Part shown: positions 1 to 12,265 of the stretch, one piece after another
Layout of the letters: every line of letters begins with the position of its first letter
Numbering within the stretch: the first letter of the stretch is position 1
Source: Mallotus nudiflorus
Taxonomy: Eukaryota; Streptophyta; Magnoliopsida; Malpighiales; Euphorbiaceae
Length of the DNA: 64,000 bases
Direction: 5' to 3'
NCBI GenBank assembly: GCA_947683625.1
Contig: CANTUR010000193.1
Location: forward strand, 1,240,001-1,304,000
Position numbers and translations under genes: made by a program
The notes under the pieces: model-generated
What the model saw: only the letters and a program-made list of their open reading frames with translations
Told to the model about the DNA's origin: nothing
Database searches by the model: none

Positions 1-47
1 AAGAAAAGAAAAACACCCATAATCAAAAGAATAAGACATGAACCATT

Positions 48-59
48 GCTCTGATACCA
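48..59 (-). other. Primer-binding site, initiator-Met tRNA type
   Basis: On the minus strand this reads TGGTATCAGAGC, the classic plant LTR-retrotransposon primer site complementary to the 3' end of initiator tRNA-Met. Five bases to its right an LTR-like end begins (TGTCACGACCCG at 64). The element therefore runs leftward out of the window, and only its 5' LTR side is visible here. Confidence 0.7.
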
Positions 60-736
60 ACTTTGTCACGACCCGAACCCCCATGGGCACATGACTGGCA
101 TTAGGGAATAGGAAAAGCATTAAGCTTCTAAAACCTATTATATGCCTTAAGAATTTATCACAATAAAATTAACCACTTTAACATTTTAATGAAAATCCGG
201 TAGAGTTTCCTCTCTACCAGTAACAACCAAAAACATGTATATCAAAGAAATACACTTCCAATGATATTCTTAAACATTAATTCTCCAATATAACACAAAA
301 TTAACATTGAATTATGTTCATCATATCATCATCATAATAATACATATATCCATATAAAACTAAATAATATAAAAAATACAATTATCCAATATTCAGACTA
401 CTATTACAATGTCTAAAGTATAAATATAAAATAGTAACATCAACATAACATGCATAGAGCAGCTAGTGAAGGATAAACCTAATGTAGAGAAGAAGAACTA
501 GCAAAAGATTCCCAAGATCCTGGAAAATATAATTGAAGGGAGTCATACCTTATTGAGTGAATTAATGTTATAAAATGCATGTTGGTTTAAAATTCTTATT
601 TAAATCTAATAAGTTTAGGAAATAGATAAATATTTAAAAATAATTTATTTTATTAAAATTATTTTTATAAAAAAAATTTTCCAACATTCATAAATATATT
701 TATGCAAAAATCATTATTTGAAATTCATATAAAATG

Positions 737-1171
737 AAAGGAAAAAGTATGAAAAACCACTATGTGCACGGTTTTAGAATTTTAAGTATGTGTTTCATTT
801 TATGATAATTTGGGTCCTGTGATTTCACCGTTTGACAATATCTAGTATATAAGGCTAATGTTATTAAATGAGTGAAACACATATACTGAAATCATTAAAC
901 GGTGACAAACATAGGACCCAAATTGTCACAAAAAGTGAAACACATACTTAAAATTGCAAAATATTAAAACCACAAGGTGGTTTTTTGTACTTCCTTTAAT
1001 TGTTTTTAGTTAGGTAGCACAATGTGTCATACTCATTTAATGACAGTAGGCTCGTATACTAGAAATTATCAAATGGTGACAAACATAGGATCCAAATTGT
1101 CATAAAATGAAACACATATTTAAAACTTTAAAACCGTGAAACCACAGGGTGGTTTTCTATACTTTCCCCGA
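737..1171. mobile_element. Fold-back MITE cluster with three arms
   Basis: An arm at about 737-835 (beginning GGAAAAAGTATGAAAAACCAC) is inverted at about 895-996, ending GTGGTTTTTTGTACTTCC. Another inverted copy lies at 1025-1171, ending GGTGGTTTTCTATACTTTCCCC. The arms share a core with GTATGTGTTTCA, AATTTGGGTCC and TTCACCGTTT. The third arm also mirrors the loop sequence of the first, so this looks like a full palindromic element with a second partial copy inside or beside it. GGRAA-type ends suggest a Mutator-like family. A target duplication was not identified. Confidence 0.65.
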
Positions 1172-1259
1172 AATAAAATCTTTAATGAAAATCTTGGTAA
1201 AACCGTAAACCTCAAAGTCTACTAGCCTTTTGACTCTTTTAAGTCCAAATAATTATGAG

Positions 1260-1510
1260 TCCTAGAGAGCAAGCTCAACCAAGGTTCAGCCACATTCAAT
1301 CTTTTACTCCAAGTGTTTATAGGCACCTAAAGAGTAAGCTCGACTAAGGTCTAACCAGTAAACATACCTCTGCCTAGAGAGTAAGATCGACCAGGGTTCA
1401 ACTACAAACATACATCCGCCAAGAGAGCAAAGCTTGACTAGCGCTTATAATCCATAATGTATATCTACCCAGAGAGCAAAGCTCAACTAGGGCTCACAAT
1501 CTACAATATA
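1260..1510. repeat. Degenerate tandem repeat, AGAGAGYAAGCTCRACYAGG units
   Basis: Five diverged units share a core of AGAGAG(C/T)AA(A)GCTCGACTAGGGTTCA. They begin near 1264, 1330, 1375, 1422 and 1471, so spacing is about 46-67 bp. No coding frame persists through them. They probably belong to the surrounding LTR. Confidence 0.55.
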
Positions 1511-1921
1511 GCTGGCTCACACATCCATTCAATAATAGTGTGCACACGGTCTTGGTAACACCCACCAAGTAGCATGTTTTAACAGTTTCTCCAAAACATG
1601 CTTATTTAATAAATGAAATAAATAAATAAATAAAATTAAGCTAAAGCATTTTTGAAATTCTTAATAGTGATAAAATAAATAATCATGCTTGCAAGTAATA
1701 TTCATAAGCATAATTAAATTATATATTCAAATTTATCATTATCTTTATCACGTAAAAATTCTTAATATATGTATAACTTCAACAAACATTTGATAAAATT
1801 AACTCACAGGTGGTGCACATTGGTTGATGTGTCCTCAAAAGACTCAAATTGGTACCTCTTACTCCCAAACTCTCTAACATAATTAATATTAAAAAAATAT
1901 GCTTATAAATCAAATAAATAT

Positions 1922-2610
1922 TGATGATACATAAAAAACACACATCTAATAGAGGCTTGACACATGGAAAGTGGATTTGTCTTATGCGCCACCTCAGCCT
2001 ACTTTCAACTTGTTAACTTTTCAACCTTTAAGAATCAAGCCAAGGTTGAATATCACTAGGAGGAATTTCTGATGATGGACACCAAGGTCTAATACCTAAG
2101 TGGAACATCTCTCTCAGGGAAGCCAAGTCCTTCTTGGGAAACCTCTCTCAGAAAAGTACTCAAAGGTCTGCTTTGGAAATTTTTTAAGAGCACTTTCCCT
2201 CCCACTAAGCATTAAATGCATATCTCGTCAATAATTGTAGCACCTACTTCTCCCCTATGCTGTCAGGTATTTTCCACCAATGAGATTGCTCCATCTCTCA
2301 CCAACCCTCAACTTACTTATTATATATATATGCCACCCTTTTTCTTCTTCTTCCCTAACTTCTTTTTCTTCTTCCATTCTTTCTTTTCTGCTCCACCACT
2401 ATTTTTATACAAAACCATTTGCAAATAATTTCATCATCTTTTAGACATGATTTTTCCTGTCTAACCTATCTCTCATGGGACTCAAGCTGACTTAACCATC
2501 AGAGGGGGCTTGGGCAAACCAACCCACTTTCACCTAATTTTTCTCTTCTGTAGAGATTGATTTGTTGTCCAATGGAAGCTCAAGCTAAAGCAAAGGAGTT
2601 TGACCCATCA
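1922..2610 (+). repeat. 5' LTR of the old element
   Basis: The LTR is about 689 bp. It holds a TATA-like stretch at 2319-2331 (TTATATATATATGCCACC) followed by a TTC/CT-rich leader, as expected for U3-R. It matches 9895-10548 over its whole length with scattered substitutions, and the TTC run differs in length between the two copies. Confidence 0.7.
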
Positions 2611-2632
2611 AAATGGCACTATTTATAGGGAG
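2611..2632 (+). other. Decayed primer-binding site, possibly tRNA-Asp type
   Basis: Directly after the left LTR, from 2614, the sequence is TGGCACTATTTATAGGGA. The known Athila/Tat primer site is TGGCGCCGTTGCCGGGGA. Five of the seven mismatches are C-to-T or G-to-A at CpG positions, the pattern left by methylcytosine deamination. The assignment is suggestive only. Confidence 0.4.
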
Positions 2633-4254
2633 GGATGATCTTTATTGCTTAAAAGGTTATCCTTTTCCGTTAAAATTTCTTACATCATATATGTTTTTTG
2701 TTTACAAGTGAAAGATTGTTGGCTTTCTGTTCTCTATTAATCTTTATATTTTTTCCATTAAAAATCAAAGAATATAATATTTTGATGGTAATGAGTTTGG
2801 GCATATCTTTATTGCATGTTGTTTAAGGAATGTTCAGTTATTGTTATTGTTGTTGCTGTTATTGTCATTTCTTATTTTTGGAAAGAATTTGTGATTTATG
2901 TGGTGATGGAATCAAGTACATCCACTAAAAAAGAGATGTGCCAATGGGGAATGAAAGATGGGCAACACATACAGGTGAAGGAAAAAGTCAAAGTTAGTGA
3001 ACCTTATATTGATACTCCTAATGTCGTAAGGAGAAAGTTGACCATAAGAGGAGATAAGGAAATAAATGAAGCACAATCAGGAACATTCTTGAGCTCTCAA
3101 TCACATAGAGAGCATGACAAACATTATGTGGGGTTGAACTCTAGAGAGCATGGTTCTGGAATAACTATAAAAGAAAAGTAAGAACCAAGGTATGAAAATA
3201 TAAAAGATTATGATGTTATATGAAGAAGAGGAGGACACTCTCGGTACCATGAGTGAAAGCACCCTCATTCCTGGGAGCAAAAGCACTCTCAGTCCTATGA
3301 GCAAAGACAATCAAGGATCTATACAGAGAAAATAGTCTCTAAGTGATATGTAGAAACCTCTAGAAGGCATAGTGAAAAAGGGAAATTCATCTCCCATTCC
3401 TCATCCCGTCACAGTAAATTGGAGAAAGAATTTAAGGAATTTCTGAATTGGTAGGAAAAGACAGCAGAGAGGAGTAGACTACCTAGTAAGGTGATCAACA
3501 TTCACTCACCCTTCTCAAGAAAACGTCCATAAATAACCAATTCCCAAGTAGGGGCAAAAGCCTATGTGACTATATGGCTTGATTTAATATAAAGGCTCTA
3601 AACATTCCTAACTAGGAAGACTCTTAAGAAATTGAGGCAATCATGAAGGATAAGGACACTCGGTAAGAAGATGCCTTTTGAACCTCTAGGTACCTCGAAG
3701 TAGATGATGTCAAGCGAACTTTCTTACTAATATAAGCAATCAGGAAAGATTCCTTCCATGAAGCTTCTACCTGGGAACCCTATCCAATTATTCTTTTTTA
3801 AAGCTCTTATCCTATATGGTGAATCTTACATAAAGCCCTAAGCATGAGAGAAAACATTATTATCAAAGCAGTATCTTTTTTTGCTTTGTTATATAATTGA
3901 TGAAATGCTCTTATCTTATAAAAGATAAATGGTGAATGTTTGCTTTATATTGGCTAGCTATCTTCCTTCTGATTTTTTTTATAATCTAATGGTTGTAAAC
4001 CCTCATCAAGAGGAGATTTTATCTACTGAAGTGTTTTTATCTATATGAACAAGTGGTTGAGTCTCTCATTGAAAAGAATATGGTACCTTTTAAAGCTTTT
4101 TTTTTTTATGTATATGATGATACTTGGATCTCTTAGTGAGAAGGGGATGTTTTCTTATGGCATCTTACCAATAGGAGCTACTCCATGAATATCCTAGAAA
4201 GGAAGCCAATTAGACAAGTGATTATGTAAAAGTTATTCATATAGGAATCTTGCC

Positions 4255-4560
4255 TAGGAGGAAAATCTCCTCAATGGAAATATTTAATTAAATATTTATA
4301 TCTCCCCTTAGGAGCAAAATGTTCTTTATTGGAAATTATCAATAGAATATCTAAACCTCCCCCAAAGGAGTGTAATCTACTTCACATGATTATCTACAAA
4401 GGATTATCTAATAAAAAACCTATACCTCCTATATAGGAGTGAAATTTCCTCCATTGGAAATATCTATTCAAGAATATATATCTCCAACAAAGGAGTAACA
4501 TTTCCTCATTAGAAATGGCTATCCAGAAACTATTAACTCCCCAAGGGAGAGAATGCTAAC
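4255..4560. repeat. Diverged minisatellite with paired small palindromes
   Basis: Units are about 54-69 bp apart. CTCC..GGAG palindromes start near 4302, 4356, 4425, 4482 and 4537. Each is followed by a second palindrome of the TTTCC..GGAAA type. Similar blocks recur at about 8455-8600 and 9180-9500, so these are remnants of one or more long arrays inside the element. Confidence 0.6.
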
Positions 4561-7439
4561 AATGCATCCCTACAAGGAAAAATTATTTCCTCAATCACTT
4601 ATTTTCCAAGTAGGAAGGTTGGAACTCTCCCAAGCACCAATGCCATTCTAAAAGCAATGGAAGACATATTATTCTCTTATTCTATTTGGGTGTGTCTATT
4701 TGGATCTAAAACATTACGAGAAGTCTTCAAGGCTGATTACAACCTTATAATATAAGTTTCCTTCATTAAATATCTTGAATCAATATGTTTTAATAATCAT
4801 TTTATGATGATACATGTCTTAATCCATTTGTATGAAGCATGAATATCTCCTTACATAGGAAATGACCTAACTTTTTACTCTCACTTAGGAGAAAGGTCTT
4901 TCTTGGTCAAAATTACCTATGTTGATTCTACCTGACCTTAAAGGCAAAATCTTGACACCTGAGACTTTCTCTGTAATGAGAAAACTCATATTCAAGCCTT
5001 TAATGACTTGATCACTAGTAAGGCACGTAGTGTTACATCTTAAACTAATAAATTTTTATTTGCCATAACTTGCATAAGTTGTCAAATCCCATATAAGATA
5101 TAAGGATAAATTTTCTTCCTTTGCATACATTAAATTGTATGGCATGACATTTTTTTTTATTATATGTCCTAAGTTACATTTTTTAAAATTATATTGCATA
5201 TCATCTATTTGCATATATGTGCAAATCTTTTGCATAATTTCTCATGTTGATAAATATGACATTTCATTTTAAGAATATGCATATGTTTCTTGTATTATTA
5301 TTAATGGGAAGAACCTTTAGAGAATAATACCCTACCAAAGGGGCCAAGAGAGGTATTCATACTCTCCCTATCAAACCTCTCATAAGGCCTTCAAGAAGAC
5401 CCCTTTTCTCCTTATGGGAGAAGGAAATGACAACCTTAAACACTACTAGAAATGAGGTTTTAACAACAATCAAGGATATAAAGTATGTTCAGTGACTAAA
5501 GGATTTGCTCTTTGACTCTAAAATTGAAATCAAATGAAGTATTGCTACACCTACTACTCAGTTGACCATGGTATAGACAAATACCACCAATTGATGCTAA
5601 AAACTAAGAGATTAATTCCTCATGAGAAGCTTTTTAAATTAGGGGAACATCCCTCCTAAATAGTCCTCATATAACAAGAAGACAAAAGTTGTAAGACCTA
5701 AGAAGGCTAAGCAACTAGCACTTTCACCCGACATTGACATGAGTGGAGTTATTCATTTAGTGACCAAGGAAAATCCTCCCATCAAGGAAAAGAAGCTCAT
5801 ACATGGATTATTCATTGGAAGACTCTTTATGCAAATGCCATTGTGGTAATGACTATGATTAATGGGTATTGAGTGAAGATATATACTCTTTTGATAAATT
5901 CAAGTAGTATCATCAAGTAAAAAGAGCTCAACTTATTTATTAAAAGAAATCTTTATTGCACCTATAAATATTCTACCCCAAGATAGTTCGCTTACATAGG
6001 ATTCTTCACCACTTATATTCATAGTCTCTCTACATGGGTTATTCTACATATCAAGCAATAGAATGGCCATTATCTCAAATTTTAAAGACTATTGAATTAT
6101 TTGCTAGCAAGTTTAGTAATGGTAAAATGATTTTGGAAAGTTATTTTCCTATATGATAAAGACCGATTGAGAATTCACTTCTCAGAATATAATTCTTGAT
6201 GAGGATAGGAAGAGCTCAACCAACATCAATTCACTTAGTTTGAAATCATTGTCATTCTTTAAACTTTTTTTGAAGGGGGCAAGGAGACAAAAATCCTCCC
6301 TAGTTATGACAAAGTGCTTATGGATTTTAGAGGTAAAACAATCTGGGTGGCAGTTGAGGAACAAATAGGCAACTTGAGAATAATACTCTTTAAACCAGAA
6401 AATGTTAGTCCACACTTTGAATGAGAATAAGTTATAACATAAATAAATTTAAAAAGCATAGTAAGGAGAATGAAGAAGGAAAATGTGCAAAATAATTTTT
6501 ATTCCTATGTTGAACATATTTACCAAGATTCATCTCTAAAATACCTAAAGCAGGTAATTCTCAAGTAGATTTTCTTTGAAAGATGGTGATGGCCAAAATG
6601 AATTTCTTATCTAGTGACATCCATGCAGGAGAATTCCTATTAGAACATTAATATTTACTCTTTAAGATGAGAAATCATATAAAAGGAAAGACTATACATT
6701 TACTATCAATGCTTATCTCCTTAAAAAGCACACTCACCTGAGCATAAATCTAACAGTCAATTATTTGACCAAATGGGTGAAGTCTAAGACCTTGACAGAA
6801 ATTACCTGACAGGAATTGCTTGTCAGGAAACTATCATTTTCCTTTAAAGAAATATTGCATATTAATTTAAAGCTCTTCGGCAAGTAAAAATGTCTGATTA
6901 AATTATCCTACGAGGGTTAAAAGAAAGAGTATAAAGAGTAAAAAGTGACTAGACAAAGAGACTACCTAGCATCCTATGAGCTTATAGAACTACTCCTGGA
7001 ACTCATACTGAAGTCAAAAGGAGTTGATAATAAACTTCAATTATTTCCTTCTTAGGATGGCCTATCTAGGATTTTTAAATTGTCAGAGCAGGAATTTGCT
7101 CGCTAGTAAGCTTTAAAGAAAACTTGTTATCTATATGGTTTTTTATAAATTTATAGTGCACTCTTTTATAAAGGAAGGAATTATCTCTATTGAAGCTACT
7201 CTATCTATATGGCATAATTATTAAGCATCTCTTTGAAATAGAGGCATCCTCTTCTTATGTATTTCTCTTTATATATATGATCATGCTCATATATTCTCTA
7301 GCAATAAAGCTTTTTTACTTATCTCATTTTAGAAAACACAAATTTTGAAACTATTACGTTGTGATACACAATCCATAATTTTATACTCAAAATTTACATA
7401 ATACAAATCAATTTCCTCATCTCATGAGGAACACCTCCA

Positions 7440-7960
7440 AAAGTGAGGTGAACTAAAAGAATGCATTTAAAATCCACAAAGTCTCTAGAAGCAAGACGAA
7501 CTTAATTGCTTCAATATGAGTACCTATGCAGGAACTAATCTTTACTATATCTCCATGAGTGAGAACTTCCTCTTAGGAATCACCCCATGAAGGACTCAAT
7601 ATGGACATTTTCTATGAGTGAGAACATCCACTCAGGAATAATCCTATGAGGGAACTAGTCAGGATATTCTCCACAAGTGAGAAATCCCATCAAGAATCCT
7701 CCCACACTGGAACCGATCAAACCAATCTCCATAAGTAGGAACTTCCATCAAGCAATCCCATAAAGGACTCAATAAGAACATTCTCTATGAGTGAGAACAT
7801 CTATACAGAAATCTCATAAGGGAATTAATCAAACATCCTCCACTAGAGAGGTCATCCAAGTAAGAATTCTTGTAAAGAAAATCAATCAGCCATGCTCTAT
7901 AAAAGAGACCGCCTTTGTAGAATCCTCTTTAGAGGAATTAATCAAAAGTCATAATTTCCC
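7440..7960. repeat. Diverged minisatellite, GAGTGAGAAC units
   Basis: Repeated phrases of the form TCTCCATGAGTGAGAAC, then TTCCATCAGGAATC, then CCCATGAGGGAACTAATCA recur about every 60-70 bp (for example near 7550, 7612, 7670, 7735 and 7785). This is a different array from the CTCC..GGAG blocks, although both lie in the same element. An open frame over 7791-8021 is an incidental gap in stops within the array. Confidence 0.55.
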
Positions 7961-9179
7961 CAAGAGGTTCTTATCAAATATCAAAAATTCTTATAATGAG
8001 AAACTAATAAACTTTATATAAACATATACTTAGGAGGACTATTCTGAACATATGATTCCTCATTCATGATCTTTATTCAAATAGAAAGAATAAAAGAATG
8101 TATGAGAGTGGAAGAGCACTTGAAGAATCTCAAGAATAGAATATCTCAATTAAAGCATTAAGAAAGATAATGCCAATCAACATCAACAAAATAGACATAT
8201 AGGAAACTTATAAGAAAATGCACCTAACGACATCACCACTCGAAAACAGTACTTTGCAAAGTACTCAATGAAAAAATCTTGACAAGAATACTCCCAGCAT
8301 TGTTATCCTAAACTAGAACAGCTCTCTCCTATAAAGAAAGAGATTCAACATTCGCTTTATTATTTGAGGAAGGGAATGTAATAATATTCTCCACTTGATT
8401 TGCTTCAAATGTGTCATGAACATTCAAAGATCTTACTAGACTCTCTGGAAATCTTCTTAAAAAAAAATATTTTATTAAACATCCTTGCCTCCCCCAAAGG
8501 AGATATTTCCTTTATAGGAAATACACAAAACTCAACCTCTTTCAAAAAAAAAAATTCCTCCATAGGAAACTATACTTAAGAAATTCTCTTAAAGGATTGT
8601 CATTTTCTCTCCCTCCGAAGTTAAGACATATTATCAAGGAAAGTTTATAAAGGAATGAGTTAATCTCTCTACCACTATACGATCTCTATCTATAACATGC
8701 TTAACCTAAAATTAAGGGAGCATAATTATATTTCCTAATTCTAGTTGGTTCTTAAATGACTATGAGGAGTCCCTAAGGCTAAATATGACTTCGTAGATAA
8801 GTTTTTCCTTTTATAATTTTTCTAATTATGATGCTCTGGTTATTATTCAATGATAATGCATGATGTTAACCTATTTGTATGATGCATTTAATCTTGCATA
8901 ATACATTCTACTCAGGATATTCTTGAGAAGGAAATCCCTTTCAGTAATATAAAAAATAAGATAGCAAAAGAATCTAAGAATGACAACATATTATTCTAAG
9001 AGCATATTCTTATCTACTACAACATCAAAGAATAATTATTTTGTGTTGTAAATCACCAATGAATCAAGTCAGTTGAACTCACTTTATTCTCTAAGGGAAA
9101 TCTCTATCATTGACATAAAAGGAAGCATTCTCCATTTATTCAGACATAAAAGTCATCATCATAAGAAGTCAAGAGAAGG

Positions 9180-9500
9180 ATTCTTCCATGAAAATATCAT
9201 CTTAAATAATTCAACTCCCAGTAGGAACAAAACTTCCTCATAGAAAATGTTTAGTCAAAGACTTTTACCTCCTAGTTAGAGCAAAGATTTCTTCATAGGA
9301 AATTCAATGGAATATTTAAATCTTCCCCAAGCGAGTGAAATATGCTCAATAAGATTGTCTATCTAAGACAATCCACTCAGGATTCTTTACCTTCCCCTTG
9401 AGAATAACATTTCCTTTAAGGGAAATAACTAATCAGGATTTTCTAACTCCCTATAGGAGCGACATTTCCTACATTAGAAATGCCTTCTTAAAAAATCATA
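9180..9500. repeat. Second block of palindrome-bearing minisatellite
   Basis: This block carries the same CTCC..GGAG and TTTCC..GGAAA mini-palindromes as 4255-4560, for example CTCCCTATAGGAG and TTTCCTTTAAGGGAAA. It is strongly diverged. It lies just upstream of the 3' LTR, the place where Tat-lineage elements are known to carry variable tandem repeats. Confidence 0.5.
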
Positions 9501-9894
9501 ATCTCCAAATTATAGAGGGACAAAGCCCTTAAAATTCAAATTTAATTCTCCAAAAGCTAGAATCATATGTCCCCATGGACTTATGGTAAAAAATTCCTCT
9601 CCAAAGAGAATACCTCAAATGAGAAAAACACATGCCCTTTAGGACTCCTTACGCAGATATCTTTCTCAAGTATAACTCTTCCTCTCAAAGAAACTTTCAA
9701 CACTCAAATGCTAAGAACACTCTTAGATCCTGAAAGTCTCATTGTGAGGAAACTTCTCCAAGGAAAAATAACAAAAGTTGGATCCTAAGATCCTACACAA
9801 GAAAGAATTTCCTAACTAGAAAAATAAAAGAAGTATCACTAAACTATACTCTTTTGCCTAGAACATTTGTTTTAGACTTAGAGTGGGGTACATT

Positions 9895-10548
9895 TGGTGA
9901 TACACAAAAAATACACCTCCAGTAGAAGCCCGACACATTGAAAGTGGATTTTTCTTATGCACCACCTCAAGCTACTTTTCAACTTGTTAACTTTTTAACC
10001 TTTAAGAATCAAGCCAAGGTTGAATATCATTAGGAGTAATTTTCTATGAAGGACACCAAGACCTGACACCTAAGTGGAACATCTCTTTGAGAAAAACCTC
10101 TCTCAAAAATTACTTCATGCTTCAAAAATTTCCTAAGAGCACTTTCCCTACCACCAAGCATTAAATGCACATCTCATTAATCACTATAGCACCTACTTCT
10201 CCCTTATGCTGTCAGGTATTTTCCACCAACTAGATTGCTTTATCTCTCACTAACCCTTTACTTATTATATATATATGCCACCCTCTTTCTTCTTCTTCTT
10301 CTTCTTCTTCTTCCATTCTTTCTTTTATGCTCCACCACCATTTTTATACCAAACCATTTGCAAATAATTTCATTTTCTTTTAGACATGGTTTTTCTTGTT
10401 TGACCTATCTCTTATGGGGCTTGAGCTGACTTAACCATCAGAGGGGGCTTGAGCAAACAAACCCACCTTTACCTAATTTTTCTCTTTTACAGAGATTGAT
10501 TCATTGTCCAATGGAAGTCACGCTAAGGCAAAGGAATTTAACCCATCA
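9895..10548 (+). repeat. 3' LTR of the old element
   Basis: This pairs with 1922-2610. The TATA-like run is at 10264-10276. The TTC microsatellite at 10285-10312 has about eight perfect units and is longer than in the 5' copy. A short G-rich stretch (AGAGTGGGGTACATT) precedes it where a polypurine tract would be expected, but it is imperfect. Confidence 0.7.
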
Positions 10549-11317
10549 AATCCATAATAGTTTTCTCAAAATTCTAGAAAAATTAATAAAATCAAAGAAT
10601 TATTTAAAAATTACTTGAAAAACACCTTAAACATATCATTTAAGGCTAAAAGAATAATTTTGATAAGCTAAAACAATTTAAATGGAAACTATGAATATAG
10701 AATTTTAATCTTAAAATTCGTGATGAATCATACCTAGCTCTAGTTACATAAATTAATCCTTATAATTTATACTATTTATTAAAAATAGCATCATAATTAT
10801 TCCAGGTTGGTAATATTTACCTGTCGGGATTCCAGTGTTTAATGTTTATGGACTCCTAATGATGTGGAGAACACAATGGAACCAACCATGTTACCAGCCA
10901 ACCGCTAGAAATGTGCAGAATTAAGATGGAAAGCTATATGAAAATCATGACTTCTGCTCCACACAAAGCCACTTCTTGAAAAATGAGCACCATAAAAATG
11001 AAGAAGAGGATGAGACGAGTTTATGATTCAAACAAATTTCAAATTACCACAAAAATCATAACTTTATAACAACACAATAAAAATGAGAATAATAAAATGC
11101 AAAAATGATAAAAATAAGTAGGAGAAATGCAAAAATAATGATTTTTAATAATAAATAAAAATAAGGAGATCCATATAGGGATCGGGTGATTACCCTTGTA
11201 GTATGTTTTGACTAAGAATGAACTAGGTTTGGATTTATGGGTTAAATCCTAAAGAAAATGATTTTGGTGTCAAAATGGGTCTCTAAGTGCCTTAGGAGTA
11301 TATGGAATTCATCTAAA
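10549..11317. other. AT-rich intergenic sequence, no gene seen
   Basis: This stretch is probably the continuation of the sequence interrupted by the element at 1922-10548. It contains no persistent reading frame on either strand and no recognised repeat end. Confidence 0.5.
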
Positions 11318-11685
11318 TAGGTCTGGAATTTTCTCTCAAAGAGAGAATTTTTCTTAAAAAGCAAGCTCCCTCCTTAAAAAAAGGGAAAATTTTGAGTTTT
11401 TATGCATATATGTCTCGAACCCATGCTTGTGGGTTGCTTACCCAAGCTCATAAGGCAACCTTGACTTATGGGCTTTTCACACCTTCTTTCCCTCTTTTCA
11501 AGTCCAATTTGGATTTTTTTAAGGTTTTGGGTGTATGTTTGGTTTATTTTGGATTTCTTTTTGGTTTTTTTCTTAGTTTGAGCATGCCTAAGAAAACTCT
11601 TGAAAGCACTTTCCCCCTATTTGACTGATAGGAATTCCTCATCATTGGATTTTTAGGGGAATTACCAAAATTTAGGTATCAATAT
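11318..11685 (+). repeat. Dispersed repeat, copy 1
   Basis: This block of about 370 bp begins at GGTCTGGAATTTTCTCT and ends at AATTTAGGTATCAATA. A homologous block of about 437 bp lies at 24954-25390. Shared features include TCTCGAACCCATGC and TTTTTAAGGTTTTGGGTGTATG. The homology stops abruptly at the same two points in both copies. An open frame at 11392-11628 lies inside it, but stops are not conserved in the second copy, so it is not called a gene. Confidence 0.65.
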
Positions 11686-11689
11686 AAAG

Positions 11690-12260
11690 ATTCTAAGAAT
11701 CCTACCTAAGAAGAATTAGGAATCTAGAGTTACTTTAATTGAGGAAGCTCATGACCTCTCATCCCTCTGAACTAATATTCTAATAAGAAAGCTCCTTACA
11801 CATGAACTTACCTTAAAGCAAATAGAAGATGAGAAAGAAAAGAAAGAAGAGAAGAAAAAGGGAATCACATTAAAGGCTACTCAAGAAGCAAGTGAAGATG
11901 AAAGCCTAAATGATTATATGATAGTCTTCTTAATTCCTAAAAACTCCATAGGAATACCTATGGAATTTGATATATAAATGGAATGTCTTCCTCTTCATCA
12001 TCATATATCAAGTTTGTTAAAAGCTTTATGTGATTCTTCTCCCTTTACTTCTAAACCTTTTGAGACTCAAGCTCCTAAAGCTAAAGTGTGTCATGTGCTT
12101 AATGGCAAGTTTAAGTCTTACAAGACATAACCTCCATTGACACAAATGTCCAAGGCACATGCCCAAAGGCCCCAACCTAGACATGCTTACATATACACTA
12201 AACACAATACTTCTAAACATGCAACACAATCACCTTACAATACAAAATGTCATTATTAAT
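11690..12260 (+). pseudogene. Copia (Sirevirus-like) gag fragment, part 1
   Basis: Plus-strand translation gives a degenerate but recognisable copia Gag (UBN2/DUF4219 class) C-terminal region. A segment near 11775-11830 reads RKLLTHELTLKQIEDE, and a Lys/Glu-rich stretch follows, as is typical of Sirevirus gag between the UBN2 domain and the zinc knuckle. The N-terminal gag and the 5' LTR are not visible. The frame contains stops. The young gypsy element sits directly after it at 12266, and the copia sequence resumes at 19451. Confidence 0.65.
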
Positions 12261-12265
12261 GTATG
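12261..12265. repeat. Target-site duplication GTATG (left)
   Basis: GTATG at 12261-12265 is repeated at 19446-19450 on the other side of the gypsy element. A 5-bp duplication is standard for LTR-retrotransposon integration. Confidence 0.95.

Larger units (their letters stand above)
64..1921 (-). repeat. Probable LTR fragment of a minus-strand element, carrying other repeats
   Basis: The sequence starts with TG directly next to an initiator-Met primer site, so it should be the 5' LTR of an element on the minus strand. Its other end was not found. The stretch contains a fold-back MITE cluster (737-1171) and a degenerate tandem repeat (about 1260-1510). It is broken at 1922 by an old LTR element, and AT-rich sequence of similar character resumes at 10549. 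No coding sequence was recognised. The LTR identity is inferred from one end only. Confidence 0.4.
1922..10548 (+). mobile_element. Old LTR retrotransposon, mostly non-coding interior
   Basis: Two long direct repeats at 1922-2610 and 9895-10548 bound this region. Both start TGRTGATACA and end CCCATCA, and they are clearly homologous but diverged by point changes and indels. The sequence after the left repeat resembles a decayed Asp-type primer site, which orients the element on the plus strand. The 7.3-kb interior has no long reading frame. It consists largely of diverged palindrome-bearing minisatellites plus weak gag/protease-like traces (a protease-like stretch near 5840-5905, low confidence). 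Flanks AATAT and AATCC share only 3 of 5 bases, so the target duplication is eroded or the ends are slightly off. Tat/Ogre-type affinity is an inference. Confidence 0.65.

Noticed and set aside
2816..3181. 121-codon plus-strand frame near the left LTR
   Set aside because: No motif, and it lies inside a decayed retroelement. It may be a gag relic but nothing supports a specific call.
11318..11685. Idea that this block and 24954-25390 are the LTRs of the copia element
   Set aside because: Both copies end in the same primer-site-like AGGTATCAATA, which should occur only next to the 5' LTR, and the ends are not TG..CA with target duplications.
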